A stretch of DNA of 64,000 nt. Origin: Nonomuraea montanisoli. Lineage in GTDB: Bacteria; Actinomycetota; Actinomycetes; Streptosporangiales; Streptosporangiaceae. Below the pieces are notes generated by a model. The model was not told the DNA's origin, did no database searches, and saw nothing but the letters and a program-made list of their open reading frames with translations. Location: positions 372,001-436,000 of the forward strand of contig NZ_JABWGN010000001.1 in assembly GCF_013363975.1 (NCBI RefSeq). Direction: 5' to 3'. The translations under genes and the position numbers were made by a program. Positions within the stretch are counted from its first letter, which is position 1; every line of letters begins with the position of its first letter. This document shows, in pieces, positions 15,154-24,422 of the stretch.

Positions 15154-15801
15154 TCAGGGCGAGGGGGTGGGACTGCTTCGAAGCCCGAGGTGGCGGGCGA
15201 TCCGAGGAAGCCTGCGAGCCACCTCCTGCTCGTCGTCGAAATCCCAGTCCTCGCCGCGGGGAACGCCGCCGATCGCCGGAACCAACGGGAAAGCACCGGA
15301 AACGCGACAAGCCTCCGCGGCCTCGCCGAGCCCGTCCGAACCCTGCCCTGTCACGCGCTCGTAGGCGTGGTGCGCCACGTAGGCGAGAACTTCGAACTCG
15401 GGACTCTCTTCCCTCATCTGCTCGGGATCCGACGGCCGGCGCTTCCTGCCGCTGGCATACGCCTTGTCCAGCTCCAGCAGGTGCAGCACCTGAGGCACCT
15501 CGATCAGCCGATCGGGGCAGTCCGCAACGGACTCGAAGGTCTCACGTCCCAGGCTCACGAGCCAGCTCACGAAATACTCGAAACCGTCGAGCGAACCACT
15601 GAGGAACACGAACCAGTACGCCGCATACAGGTCGACGGTGCAGCCGCGATTCTGGGTGATCGTCCACCAGACCTCATAGTCGACGATCTCTTCGACCGGC
15701 CGGCGCGAAAGCTCGTCCACCAACCACGCGACACGCGCCTTCCTCCTGCCGGCCTCCACGCCGGAACGCTCGATCAGACCCCAGAAGTCATCGACGTCCA
15801 T
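15154..15801 (-). CDS. DUF4240 domain protein
   Basis: 215 residues if ATG 15801 (MDVDDFWGLIERS) is the start; an ATG at 15819 adds six residues. The opening FWxLI motif and the AYWFVFLSGSLDGFEYFVSW core fit DUF4240. The family is soluble, widespread in actinobacteria and of unknown role. The gene ends in a low-complexity Pro/Ser tail. It is followed downstream by the GntR gene on the opposite strand and lies 61 bases from the ATPase-nuclease gene on its own strand, so the two may share a transcript. Confidence 0.7.
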   Translation of the reverse strand: MDVDDFWGLIERSGVEAGRRKARVAWLVDELSRRPVEEIVDYEVWWTITQNRGCTVDLYAAYWFVFLSGSLDGFEYFVSWLVSLGRETFESVADCPDRLIEVPQVLHLLELDKAYASGRKRRPSDPEQMREESPEFEVLAYVAHHAYERVTGQGSDGLGEAAEACRVSGAFPLVPAIGGVPRGEDWDFDDEQEVARRLPRIARHLGLRSSPTPSP

Positions 15802-15862
15802 GCCGCATGATGCCGGCATCCCAGGGCCACAGCGTAAAGATCACGCAGCTTGGAGGGCGCAG

Positions 15863-17347
15863 TCACTGCGTGTACCCGTGGAGACGGTCCAGGTCGACGA
15901 GGAGAATCTTCGGGTCGGTCTCGGCCGCGGAGGTGAGGTCAGTCGCGAAACCCGATCCCCCGTAGCAGGCCAGGACGGTGTCGCGCGTGTCGTACCCCTT
16001 GCCTTCGAGCAGCGCCCGCGCCCGCTCAAGCCGTGCGAGGTGCGCACGTCCCATCACCTCGCCCCACTTGGCCTCACCCAGCGACAGGACGCGCCGCGGC
16101 CGGCCCGGTTCCTGCGCGGCGAGAACGGCCACGTCGATCTCGATCTGGGACCGGCGCGCCGGATCGGGGACCGTCCCGGCTCCGACCTCGGCCGGGAAGT
16201 CGCCGTAGAGGTTCTGGTCCGCGTCGACGGCGAAGTCACGACACAGCATCTCGAAGTGCGGCCCCACGACCTGCGCCAGAAAGCTCTGCCGGACCGAGCC
16301 CCACACGCGCTCCGCCCGATGGATCTCCAGCTCGGGCCACCGCCGTCGCATGATGGCCTCGTAGAAGGTGATCAACGGCTCCACGATGCGGTAACGGGCG
16401 CGTCCGGAACGGAACAGGTCAGGCTCGCGTGCGACCAGCGCGCAGTCTTCCAGGACATGGAGCGGATGGGTGATCTGATCGGACTTCCGTCCGACGTAGC
16501 TGGCGATGCCGCCGTTGGTGGAGTTGCCGCTCGCGATGGCGGCGAGCACGGAGTGGTAGAGGGCGGGGTCCCGGATCTCGGGCTCCTCGGCCAGCAGGTA
16601 ACGCGCCTCGCGGAACAGCGGCGTCTGCGGGTTGAGGACGGTGCGGATCACCCAGGCGTCGAAGTCGTCCAGGTCCGCGGGCACGTCACCTTGAGTGAAC
16701 TCGTACCGGTACGCCGGAGTCCCGCCCAGAACGGCATGAACCTGCACGGCGAGCCTCGGATCCGTGATGCCCCAGAAGTCGGCTGCTTCCCGATAGCGGA
16801 AAGGATGGATGACGAGTTCAAGCCCCGCGCGGCCACGCAGCGGGGCCTGGCCCGCCAGCAGTCCGCCCATCACGGACATGGCCGACCCACACAGGACGAG
16901 CCGTGCCCGGCTCTGGCGCCCGCTGCCGCCGGGGCCGAGCTCACGCTGGATGATCGACGGCAGCGCCGGCGAGCTCCTGGACAGGAACGGGAACTCGTCG
17001 ATGATCACCGGCACCTGCCGGTCACGGAAGGCCCGGAAGAGGAGGATGATCGCGTCGTTCCAGTCCCTCGGCGGGATGTCGACGACCTCACGCGTGTAGC
17101 GCGTCAGAGCCTCGGTGAACAGCCGCAACGACTCGGCCTCGGTAGCCTCGGTGGCGGCGAAGTACATGCCGCCCGCGGCTTCGGTCAGGGCTTGGAGGAG
17201 AAAGCTCTTCCCCTGACGCCGACGCCCGGAGACCACGCCGAGAGCCGCGCCGTTCTGACCCGTGACTGGTCCCTTGCCGGCCACGAACCGGAAGAGCCCT
17301 TCCCATTCGCGGGCACGGCCGAAGACCCGCTCTGGCTTGGTGATCAC
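15863..17347 (-). CDS. ATPase fused to DUF234-like PD-(D/E)XK nuclease domain
   Basis: 494 residues from GTG 17347 behind GGAGGG. Residues 1-230 are a STAND-like archaeal-type ATPase with Walker A VSGRRRQGKSFLL, Walker B VPVIIDEFPFL and a sensor LVLCGSAMSVM. A winged helix follows (SYVGRKSDQITHPLHVLEDC), which in this family binds DNA or another protein. The last 130 residues carry a nuclease-like signature: FEMLCRDF, IEIDVAVL and LGEAKW, giving E, D and ExK. Such proteins are common, mostly in archaea and patchily in bacteria, with unknown roles; mobile-element maintenance or defence have been guessed. It is divergent from a small HTH protein, with a 17-bp palindrome between them. Confidence 0.8.
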   Translation of the reverse strand: MITKPERVFGRAREWEGLFRFVAGKGPVTGQNGAALGVVSGRRRQGKSFLLQALTEAAGGMYFAATEATEAESLRLFTEALTRYTREVVDIPPRDWNDAIILLFRAFRDRQVPVIIDEFPFLSRSSPALPSIIQRELGPGGSGRQSRARLVLCGSAMSVMGGLLAGQAPLRGRAGLELVIHPFRYREAADFWGITDPRLAVQVHAVLGGTPAYRYEFTQGDVPADLDDFDAWVIRTVLNPQTPLFREARYLLAEEPEIRDPALYHSVLAAIASGNSTNGGIASYVGRKSDQITHPLHVLEDCALVAREPDLFRSGRARYRIVEPLITFYEAIMRRRWPELEIHRAERVWGSVRQSFLAQVVGPHFEMLCRDFAVDADQNLYGDFPAEVGAGTVPDPARRSQIEIDVAVLAAQEPGRPRRVLSLGEAKWGEVMGRAHLARLERARALLEGKGYDTRDTVLACYGGSGFATDLTSAAETDPKILLVDLDRLHGYTQ

Positions 17348-17381
17348 TACGCGCCCTCCACCGCCGCAAAGCTGCAGAACC

Positions 17382-17398
17382 ACACTTCTCAGAAGTGT
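17382..17398. promoter_or_regulatory. Perfect 8-1-8 palindrome, candidate operator
   Basis: ACACTTCT, C, AGAAGTGT is a 17-base perfect palindrome placed 35 bases before the ATPase start and 124 bases before the divergent HTH gene. A further ACTTCT (17399-17404) extends it. Its place fits repression of the ATPase gene, perhaps by the HTH protein. Confidence 0.55.
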
Positions 17399-17521
17399 AC
17401 TTCTGTTATCGGCGCTATGGGGCGCCTCAGAGCGGCGTCGCACGATTCGACCTGACGCCGCCAGCCCGGCGGGCGCCCAACAACAGATGGTGGTGGACAG
17501 CAGCGCTGGAGCGTAGGCAAA

Positions 17522-17932
17522 GTGGCTACAGAGCTGGAGGCCACGCTGGTGACACGCCTCTCGGCGACCCTCGTCAGGCAGAAGGCCGCCGAAGCGACGC
17601 GAGCGACGGCGGCCGACCTGGCGCGAAGAGGCTACGTCCACCGCGACATCGGTTACCTGCTGGGCATGTCGCATCAGGCCGTAGGAAAACTGCTGAACGA
17701 GGGTGAGCAGGACAGGGCCGCTCCCGCGGACGATGCCGGTACGCGTCCCCTGGCGCTTTCCCTCAAGGAAATGCTTGATCGGCTTCACATGACGCGCGAC
17801 ACAGAAGCACTGTTGCGTTCATACCTGCTCGAGGCGGCCGCAGGCGATCCGATGGACCGCAAGCTGAACAGGCTGAGGACACTCGGCAAGCAACTACTCC
17901 ACGGCAGACGACGGAGGCTGACAGACGCTTGA
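17522..17932 (+). CDS. Small helix-turn-helix protein
   Basis: 136 residues from GTG 17522. Residues 33-58 (LARRGYVHRDIGYLLGMSHQ and following) form a helix-turn-helix like those of sigma-70 region 4 or transposase-type domains. The second half is helical and basic, ending in GRRRRLTDA. There is no effector domain, enzyme motif or membrane segment. It is divergently placed from the ATPase-nuclease gene and shares its control region, so it is the best local candidate to bind the palindrome. The family is not recognised. Confidence 0.6.
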   Translation: MATELEATLVTRLSATLVRQKAAEATRATAADLARRGYVHRDIGYLLGMSHQAVGKLLNEGEQDRAAPADDAGTRPLALSLKEMLDRLHMTRDTEALLRSYLLEAAAGDPMDRKLNRLRTLGKQLLHGRRRRLTDA

Positions 17933-18242
17933 TCTCGTGTGGCCGCCCAGCGTTGGCGCCGGATCGCTGAGGGTCCTCAGCCGAACGCCAGGACGACCAC
18001 GATGGCTTCCCTATGCCACATCCACTGGCGCTTCTGAAACTCTCCAGGTATTTCTGGGGATGGAGCGACCGGCCGCCTGTGGTCTGCGTCGTTGTGAGGC
18101 GTCATGGCCCACGAGTGGCGGAGCGGGTTCTGGCTGGGGGTTCGGGGGGCCGTGCCCCCCGATGTGGCTGCCCGAGCCCATACGCGCGAAGCGCGTCCAG
18201 GCGAGGACCTTACTGGTGGGCCCCAGACCTCCCCTGGAGGGA
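17933..18242. other. Noncoding stretch with hairpin
   Basis: 310 bases between the HTH gene and the convergent acyl-CoA dehydrogenase. TCGGGGGGC (18142-18150) and GCCCCCCGA (18154-18162) form a stem with a three-base loop. The surrounding GGGGGTTCGGGGGG style is seen in dispersed intergenic hairpins of related genomes, as I remember them. No gene is supported. Confidence 0.5.
18142..18162. terminator. GC-only hairpin
   Basis: A nine-base perfect stem with loop CGT, about 80 bases from the acyl-CoA dehydrogenase stop and 210 bases from the HTH gene stop. It could end either transcript. Confidence 0.5.
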
Positions 18243-19406
18243 CTACTTCAACAACTGCCGGGCCATCACCATGCGCTGGATCTGGTTGGTGCCCTCGTAG
18301 ATCTGGGTGATCTTGGCGTCGCGCATCATGCGCTCCACCGGGAAGTCTCGCGTGTACCCGTACCCGCCCAGCAGCTGCACCGCGTCCGTGGTGATCTCCA
18401 TGGCGGCGTCCGAGGCGGCGCACTTGGCGGCGCTCGACAGGAACGTGAGGTCCTTCTGCGGCTGCCCGTGCATGGCGAGCTCCGACTTGGCCGCCGCGTG
18501 GTAGGTGAGCTGCCGGGCCGCCTCGAGCTTCATGGCCATGTCCGCGAGCATGAACTGCACGCCCTGGAAGTCGGCCACCGGCTTGCCGAACTGCTTGCGC
18601 TCCTTCACGTACCCGACCGCGAAGTCCAGGGCGCCCTGGGCGATGCCGAGGGCCTGGGCGGCGATGGTGACGCGGGTGTGGTCGAGCGTGGCGAGGGCGG
18701 TCTTGAAGCCCGTCCCCGGCTCGCCGATCATGCGGTCGGCGGGGATGCGGACGTCCTCCAGGATGACCTGGCGGGTCGGCGACGCCTTGATGCCGAGCTT
18801 GCGCTCCTTCGGGCCGAAGGAGACGCCCTGGTCCGACTTCTCCACGACGAACGCGGAGATGCCGCGCGCCCCGGCGGACGGGTCCGTCACGGCCATGACC
18901 GTGTAGTACTCGGACACGCCCGCGTTGGTGATCCACATCTTGGCGCCGTTGAGCACGTAGTGGTCGCCGTCGAGGACCGCGCGGGTCTTCATGGACGCCG
19001 CGTCCGAGCCGGCCTCGGCCTCCGACAGCGCGTACGAGAACATCGCCTCGCCGCTGGCGACCGGCGCGAGGTAGCGCGCCTTGAGGTCCTCGGAGGCCGA
19101 CAGGAGCAGCGGCACGGTGCCGAGCTTGTTCACGGCCGGGATGAGTGAGGACGACGCGCAGGCCCGCGCCACCTCCTCGATGACGATGACCGCGGCGAGC
19201 GCGTCCGCCCCCGCGCCGCCGTACTGCTCGGGGACGTGGACGGCGTGCAGGTCCGCCGCGACGAGCGCCTTGTAGACGTCCCAGGGGAACTCCCCGGTCT
19301 CGTCGGCCTCGGCGGCCTGCGGGGCGATCTTCTCGCTGGCGAGGGCCCGGACCGTCTCCCGGAGCATGTCGTGCTCTTCGGTGGGCGCGTAGAGAGGGAA
19401 GCTCAT
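18243..19406 (-). CDS. Acyl-CoA dehydrogenase
   Basis: 387 residues, full length for the family. FAD-binding and substrate motifs are present: YALSEAEAGSDAASM, WITNAG, the arginine region GYVKERKQFGKPVADFQ and QLLGGYGYTRDFPVERMMRD. The catalytic base is the Glu in IYEGTNQIQRM near residue 368. This is the short/branched-chain type that oxidises acyl-CoA thioesters to enoyl-CoA, passing electrons to ETF. The family commonly neighbours purEK in actinobacteria, with no known functional tie. It is divergent from the UDP-sugar dehydrogenase gene. Confidence 0.92.
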   Translation of the reverse strand: MSFPLYAPTEEHDMLRETVRALASEKIAPQAAEADETGEFPWDVYKALVAADLHAVHVPEQYGGAGADALAAVIVIEEVARACASSSLIPAVNKLGTVPLLLSASEDLKARYLAPVASGEAMFSYALSEAEAGSDAASMKTRAVLDGDHYVLNGAKMWITNAGVSEYYTVMAVTDPSAGARGISAFVVEKSDQGVSFGPKERKLGIKASPTRQVILEDVRIPADRMIGEPGTGFKTALATLDHTRVTIAAQALGIAQGALDFAVGYVKERKQFGKPVADFQGVQFMLADMAMKLEAARQLTYHAAAKSELAMHGQPQKDLTFLSSAAKCAASDAAMEITTDAVQLLGGYGYTRDFPVERMMRDAKITQIYEGTNQIQRMVMARQLLK

Positions 19407-19532
19407 GCTCAGATACTAGGACGTCCGACCAGTTTGTTACCAGCCGGTACGGTTTGTGAAATGGCACAGGTGGCACAGAACGAGATAACGCGGGCCGGTA
19501 ACATGCCCTGGCGCATCGAAAGGAGCCGACAC

Positions 19533-20846
19533 GTGCCATATCGCCTCACGGTGATCGGGACCGGATACCTGGGCATCACCCATGCGGCCTGCATGGCGGA
19601 TCTCGGATTCGACGTCCTGGGCCTCGACATCGACGCCGACAAGATCGATCGGCTCAACAACGGTGAGCTGCCGATCCACGAGCCCGGCCTCGAACCCGTA
19701 CTGCGCCGCGGGCTCGACTCGGGCCGCCTGCGTTTCACCACCTCCTACGAGGAGATCGCCGAGTTCGGCGACGTTCACTTCATCTGTGTCGGCACCCCGC
19801 AGAAGCGCGGCGAGTACGCCGCCGACGTCTCCTACATGGACGCGGCCATCGACTCCCTCGCCCCGCTCCTGAACCGGGAGTGCCTGGTCGTCGGCAAGTC
19901 CACCGTGCCCGTCGGGACCGCCGGCCGCCTGGCCGACCGGCTCGCCCGCCTCGCCCCCGCCGGCGTCCAGGCCGAGCTGGCCTGGAACCCCGAGTTCCTG
20001 CGCGAGGGCTTCGCCGTCCAGGACACCCTCAAGCCGGACCGCATCGTCATCGGCGTCCGCTCCGAGCGGGCCGAGAAGGTGCTGCGCGAGGTCTACGAGC
20101 CGCTGGGCGAGGTGCCCATGGTCGTCACCGACTTCGCGACGTCCGAGCTGGTCAAGACCGCGGCCAACGCCTTCCTCGCCACCAAGATCTCCTTCATCAA
20201 CGCCATGGCCGAGGTCTGCGAGGCCGCGCACGCCGACGTCAAGCAGCTCTCCGAGGCGCTGGCGTACGACGACCGCATCGGGGGCCGGTTCCTCAACGCC
20301 GGGCTCGGGTTCGGCGGCGGCTGCCTGCCCAAGGACATCCGGGCGTTCATGGCCCGGGCCGGCGAGCTGGGCGCCGACCAGGCGCTGACGTTCCTGCGCG
20401 AGGTGGACGCCATCAACATGCGCCGCCGCGCCCGCATGGTGGACCTGGCCCGCGAGCTGGCGGGCGGCTCGTTCCACGGCTGCACGGTCGGTGTCCTGGG
20501 CGCCGCGTTCAAGCCGAACTCCGACGACATCCGCGACTCCCCCGCGCTCGACGTGGCGGTCACGATCGGCCACCAGGGCGGCCGGGTCACGGTCTACGAC
20601 CCGATCGCGCTGGACAACGCCCGCAAGGCGCACCCCGAGCTCAGCTACGGGGAGTCGGCTCTGGAGGCGGTGCGCGGCGCCCACGTGGTGCTGCTGCTGA
20701 CGGAGTGGCAGGAGTTCGTGGAGCTGGACCCGGAGGAGCTGGGCGCCGCGGTGGCCACCCGCCGCATCGTGGACGGCCGCAACGCGCTCAACGCCGAGGC
20801 GTGGCGGTCGGCGGGCTGGCATTATCGCGCCCTCGGGCGGCCGTGA
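19533..20846 (+). CDS. UDP-glucose/GDP-mannose 6-dehydrogenase
   Basis: 437 residues from GTG 19533, preceded by AAAGGAG, giving MPYRLTVIGTGYLG. The Rossmann loop GTGYLGITHA, the central segment ELVKTAANAFLATKISF, and the nucleophilic Cys in GFGGGCLPKDIRAF near residue 263 are all present. It oxidises a nucleotide sugar twice to the uronate with NAD+, feeding wall or capsule glycans. A longer frame upstream has no better start. Its product could supply the glycosyltransferase at 5646, but they are far apart. Confidence 0.9.
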   Translation: MPYRLTVIGTGYLGITHAACMADLGFDVLGLDIDADKIDRLNNGELPIHEPGLEPVLRRGLDSGRLRFTTSYEEIAEFGDVHFICVGTPQKRGEYAADVSYMDAAIDSLAPLLNRECLVVGKSTVPVGTAGRLADRLARLAPAGVQAELAWNPEFLREGFAVQDTLKPDRIVIGVRSERAEKVLREVYEPLGEVPMVVTDFATSELVKTAANAFLATKISFINAMAEVCEAAHADVKQLSEALAYDDRIGGRFLNAGLGFGGGCLPKDIRAFMARAGELGADQALTFLREVDAINMRRRARMVDLARELAGGSFHGCTVGVLGAAFKPNSDDIRDSPALDVAVTIGHQGGRVTVYDPIALDNARKAHPELSYGESALEAVRGAHVVLLLTEWQEFVELDPEELGAAVATRRIVDGRNALNAEAWRSAGWHYRALGRP

Positions 20847-20932
20847 TCTTTCCATCTTTTACGGCACAGCCACCCCACCCGCCACCCACCGCACGGGGCT
20901 GAGGGCCTCCAGGAAGACGGCCTCTGACCGGA

Positions 20933-20951
20933 TGACGGCGGGCCGCCGTCA
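20933..20951. repeat. Tight inverted repeat
   Basis: TGACGGCGG and CCGCCGTCA flank a single G, between convergent genes and upstream of the stronger hairpin at 20990. It probably contributes to transcript ending. Confidence 0.4.
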
Positions 20952-20989
20952 CGGCGTCCTCTTGACCATGGCTTCCGTGAAAAGCGCGA

Positions 20990-21021
20990 CCGTGGCCTCC
21001 GTCGAGCGGCGGAGGCCACGG
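20990..21021. terminator. Bidirectional hairpin between UDP-sugar dehydrogenase and purE
   Basis: CCGTGGCCTCCG (20990-21001) pairs exactly with CGGAGGCCACGG (21010-21021), loop eight bases, followed on plus by CCGTTTC. It ends six bases before the purE stop. Confidence 0.8.
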
Positions 21022-21026
21022 CCGTT

Positions 21027-21542
21027 TCAGCCCTCGGCTGCCCGCGCGCCCATCGTGGACGCCTCCGCGCGCAGGCGTTCGCCCTTGGCGTGGGCCTGTT
21101 CCTTCAGCCGGTCCTGGAACTCCTCCATGCGACGCCGGAGCTCCGGGTCGGCGGCGGCCAGGATGCGCACGGCCAGCAGCCCCGCGTTCCGCGCCCCGCC
21201 CACGGCGACCGTGGCCACCGGCACCCCGGCGGGCATCTGGACGATCGACAGCAGCGAGTCCATCCCGTCGAGGTACTTCAGCGGCACCGGCACCCCGATG
21301 ACCGGCAGCGGCGTCACCGAGGCCAGCATGCCCGGCAGGTGGGCCGCGCCGCCCGCCCCGGCGATGATGACCTTGAGGCCGCGCCCGGCGGCCTGCCGGC
21401 CGTAGTCGATCATCTCGACCGGCATCCGGTGCGCGGAGACCACGTCGGCCTCGAACGGCACGCCGAACTCGGCCACGGCCTCGGCCGCCGCCCGCATGAC
21501 GGGCCAGTCGGAGTCGCTGCCCATGACGATGCCGACGCTCAC
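21027..21542 (-). CDS. purE: 5-(carboxyamino)imidazole ribonucleotide mutase
   Basis: 171 residues. The class I PurE pattern is complete: [14 protein letters not shown] at the N-terminus, SAHRMP with the catalytic His, and [14 protein letters not shown] in the active-site loop. It shifts the carboxylate of N5-CAIR to give CAIR in purine synthesis. The GTG start overlaps the purK stop by four bases (GTGA), so the two are co-translated. The last 20 residues are an Ala/Gly-rich tail without known function. Confidence 0.96.
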   Translation of the reverse strand: MSVGIVMGSDSDWPVMRAAAEAVAEFGVPFEADVVSAHRMPVEMIDYGRQAAGRGLKVIIAGAGGAAHLPGMLASVTPLPVIGVPVPLKYLDGMDSLLSIVQMPAGVPVATVAVGGARNAGLLAVRILAAADPELRRRMEEFQDRLKEQAHAKGERLRAEASTMGARAAEG

Positions 21543-22687
21543 GTGTACTCCCCCGTGGTCAGGTAGACGGCGGCGTGCTGGGCGCGGGCGCGGACCTGGT
21601 CGAGGTCGTCGCCCAGCGCGGTCACGTGCCCGATCTTGCGGCCGGGTCGTACCTGCTTGCCGTAGAAGTGCACCTTGACGCCCGGGTCGTGGGCCATCAC
21701 GTGCTCGTACCGCTTGAACAGGTCGGGGTCGTCGCCGCCGAGCAGGTTGGCCATGACGACCACCGGGGCGGCCATGGCGGGTGAGCCGAGCGGCAGGTCG
21801 AGCACGGCCCGCAGGTGCTGCTCGAACTGCGACGTCCGGGCGCCCTCGATGGTCCAGTGGCCGCTGTTGTGGGGCCGCATGGCCAGCTCGTTGACGACCA
21901 GCGCGTCACCCGAGTCGAACAGCTCCACCGCGAGCAGCCCGGTCACGCCGAGCTCGTGGGCGATGCGGAGCGCGATGTTCTGCGCCTGCGCGGCGCGCTC
22001 CGGGTCGAGGCCGGGCGCGGGGGCGAGCACCTCGACGCAGATGCCGTCCTGCTGGACGGTCTCGACGACGGGGTAGCTGACGCCCTGGCCGTGCGGCGAG
22101 CGCGCCACGAGGACGGCCAGCTCCCGCTCGAACGGCACGAACGCCTCGGCCATCAGCGGCACGCCGGTGGCGAACGCCTCGGCGGCCTCGTCGGCCGAGC
22201 GGCACACCCACACGCCGCGGCCGTCGTAGCCGCCCCGGACCGCCTTCAGCACCACGGGCCAGCCGTGTTCGCCGGCGAACCGGGTGACGTCCTCGACGCC
22301 GGACACGCGGGCCCAGGCGGGACAGGGGACTCCGACGGCGCTCAGCCGTTCGCGCATGACGGCCTTGTCCTGCGCGTGGACGAGCGCGTCGGCGCCGGGG
22401 TGGACGGTGAAGCCGTCGGCGGCCAGCGCCCTGATGTGCTCGGTGGGCACGTGCTCGTGGTCGAAGGTGATGGCGTCGCAGCCCTTGGCGAAGTCGCGCA
22501 GGTCGGCCAGGTCGCGGTAGTCGCCGATCCGCGTGTCGACGATCACGCGCGCGGCGCTCTCGTCGGACGCGTTGGCCAGCACCCGCAGCTCGACTCCGAG
22601 CGCGATGGCGGGCTGCTGGGTCATCCGGGCGAGCTGACCCGCGCCGACCACGCCGACGACCGGGCCGATGGGGCGGTAAGAACTCAC
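21539..22687 (-). CDS. purK: 5-(carboxyamino)imidazole ribonucleotide synthase
   Basis: 382 residues, an ATP-grasp enzyme that makes N5-CAIR from AIR, bicarbonate and ATP. Visible features are the N-terminal [15 protein letters not shown], the ATP-binding stretch [20 protein letters not shown], and the C-terminal [17 protein letters not shown]. First gene of the purK-purE pair. A short gap separates it from the divergent-side neighbour; no regulatory motif is obvious. Confidence 0.96.
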   Translation of the reverse strand: MSSYRPIGPVVGVVGAGQLARMTQQPAIALGVELRVLANASDESAARVIVDTRIGDYRDLADLRDFAKGCDAITFDHEHVPTEHIRALAADGFTVHPGADALVHAQDKAVMRERLSAVGVPCPAWARVSGVEDVTRFAGEHGWPVVLKAVRGGYDGRGVWVCRSADEAAEAFATGVPLMAEAFVPFERELAVLVARSPHGQGVSYPVVETVQQDGICVEVLAPAPGLDPERAAQAQNIALRIAHELGVTGLLAVELFDSGDALVVNELAMRPHNSGHWTIEGARTSQFEQHLRAVLDLPLGSPAMAAPVVVMANLLGGDDPDLFKRYEHVMAHDPGVKVHFYGKQVRPGRKIGHVTALGDDLDQVRARAQHAAVYLTTGEYT

Positions 22688-22754
22688 GTGTCGTGAGCTT
22701 ACCCGGCCCGACCAGGCAGTCAGCAGGCGAGTACAGGCTGCTCCGCCCGAGCAG

Positions 22755-23633
22755 TCAGTCCGCGACGCCGCGGCGCGTCCCCACGGTCGTCAGGCCCTTC
22801 GTGGCGCTCAGCACGCTGGCCAGCTCCACCAGCTCCGTCCCCTCCGGCGACAGACCCTCCAGGGGGTGCCTGAGAGCCGTCCTCCCGGCCTTGGGCCGCT
22901 GCCGGTAGGTGAGCCGTACGACGTCGAAGACCAGCACGGAGTCGGCCGACAGCGCGACCGCGCGGGGCGGCCCGTCGACCAGCTCGACGTCGATGTCCAG
23001 CCGGTCCGGCCGGACCTGCGCGGGCCGGGCGAGGATCTCGGCCAGCAGGCCGCGCATGGGATCGCCGGCGGCGAAGCGCACGCCGTTGACGCCGGCGGGG
23101 TCGGTCAGGAACGTGAGGTGCCGCTGCGGCACGAGCGCGGCCTCGGTGAGCAGGTCCGGATCGGCCGTGACGCCCGCGCCGCCGGGCCGGACGGGCTCGC
23201 CGCGCGCGGGGATCGGTCCCGCGCCGAGCCGCCAGCGCCCGTCCTCGAAGACGAACACGAAGTACGCGGGCGAGGGCTTCCTGGCCAGCGCCGCGAACCA
23301 GCCGGGCTCGTCCGGCAGGAAGAAGACGGGGTCGCTGTGGAGGGCTGGGCGGCCGTTCCGGGTGCCCTCGCAGGCACGGCCGCCCAGCGGCTTCTCCGCC
23401 CACGCGGTGAGGTCGGCGATGCCGATGCAGTCACGCTGCTCCCAGGCCTCGTCGAGCTCGGTGAGCACGCCGAACGCGGGCTCGGCCGTGGTCGCGTCCG
23501 CCCGGGGCGGCGGGGAGGCCGTGGCCGTGGGCGGTTCCCCGTCGGCCACCACGACGTCGGCGGGCGTCGTCCCCCCGCATCCCGCCGCCAGCACGGAGAG
23601 GCCGGCGAGCAGCGTGAGCAGTCGTAACGGCAC
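22755..23633 (-). CDS. Lipoprotein of unknown function
   Basis: 292 residues from GTG 23633, chosen because it opens a signal peptide MPLRLLTLLAGLSVLAAGC with a clear lipobox (Cys near residue 19). A Thr/Pro/Ala-rich linker leads to a mixed alpha/beta domain with PVFFLPDEPGWFAALARKP and YFVFVFEDGRWRLGAGPI. No enzyme or family motif is recognised. It is probably anchored outside the cell. An upstream frame extends further but has no better start. Confidence 0.65.
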   Translation of the reverse strand: MPLRLLTLLAGLSVLAAGCGGTTPADVVVADGEPPTATASPPPRADATTAEPAFGVLTELDEAWEQRDCIGIADLTAWAEKPLGGRACEGTRNGRPALHSDPVFFLPDEPGWFAALARKPSPAYFVFVFEDGRWRLGAGPIPARGEPVRPGGAGVTADPDLLTEAALVPQRHLTFLTDPAGVNGVRFAAGDPMRGLLAEILARPAQVRPDRLDIDVELVDGPPRAVALSADSVLVFDVVRLTYRQRPKAGRTALRHPLEGLSPEGTELVELASVLSATKGLTTVGTRRGVAD

Positions 23634-23927
23634 GGTGGGGTCCCGAGGGTTGTGGCCGTGGGAACGGCGATCCGTCTGAGCCCGACATCGGCGCGCGGGG
23701 ACGCACCGATGATCTGCTTCCGCAGCGTAATACCCAAGATTCACATTTGTCCGGGCATAGGCGCATATTCGTGGGGCTGTTGGTAGGGGCCCCGATCTTT
23801 ACCGCTCGGGACCATGCGACGGGTGTTCACCAGTACGCTGGAGTGGTCAGGCCCGGCTGCGGGCAACTGTCACATATGCGGACACCTGGCAGTCAGGACG
23901 CAGAGCGGGAAGGACCAAGCCGGAGAC
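23634..23927. other. Divergent control region
   Basis: About 290 bases between the lipoprotein gene and the GtrA gene, with a locally AT-richer part near 23715-23765 that may hold the promoters. No clear palindrome was found. Confidence 0.45.
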
Positions 23928-24407
23928 GTGGATTTCATCAGGGTCCTCTACCAGCGGTTCTCGTCCCTGCTGCACGAACTGACCAAGTTCGGGCTCATCG
24001 GGGCCGCGGCGTTCGTCATCGACACGGGCCTCTACAACGCCTTCCTCTGGCTGATCGGGGGGCCGCTGACGTCCAAGGTGTTCGCCACGGTCATCTCGGC
24101 CACCTTCGCGTACGCGGGCAACCGGTTCTGGACCTTCCGCCACCGCGAGCAGAGCGGGCTCGGCCGTGAGTACTTCCTGTTCTTCCTGCTCAACGGCATC
24201 GCGCTGCTGTTCGGCCTGCTGGCGATCGGTTTCACCAGTTACACCCTGCACCTGCAGGACCAGTTCAGCCTCAACGTCGCCAACATCGTCGGCGTCGGGC
24301 TCGGCACGCTGTTCCGCTTCTGGTCGTACAAGCGGTGGGTGTTCCTGGAGGCCACGGAGCCCATCCCGGCCGAGCTGCCCGACGCCGAGGTCCGCCAGGA
24401 GCGCTGA
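23928..24407 (+). CDS. GtrA family membrane protein
   Basis: 159 residues from GTG 23928 (MDFIRVLYQRFSSLLHELTK). Four hydrophobic segments and the family motifs FGLIGAAAFVIDTGLYN, FAYAGNRFWTFRHR and FRFWSYKRWVF identify GtrA. Such proteins are thought to help move polyprenyl-linked sugars across the membrane for wall or glycan decoration. GGAG two bases before the start is too close, so the start is tentative; an upstream ATG at 23814 is in frame. It ends 15 bases from the convergent histidine kinase stop. Confidence 0.85.
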   Translation: MDFIRVLYQRFSSLLHELTKFGLIGAAAFVIDTGLYNAFLWLIGGPLTSKVFATVISATFAYAGNRFWTFRHREQSGLGREYFLFFLLNGIALLFGLLAIGFTSYTLHLQDQFSLNVANIVGVGLGTLFRFWSYKRWVFLEATEPIPAELPDAEVRQER

Positions 24408-24422
24408 GCCACGCGACACGGG

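Noticed and set aside
17977..19539. 520-residue minus-strand frame over the acyl-CoA dehydrogenase
   Set aside because: Shadow frame; the catalytic motifs are in the 18243-19406 frame.
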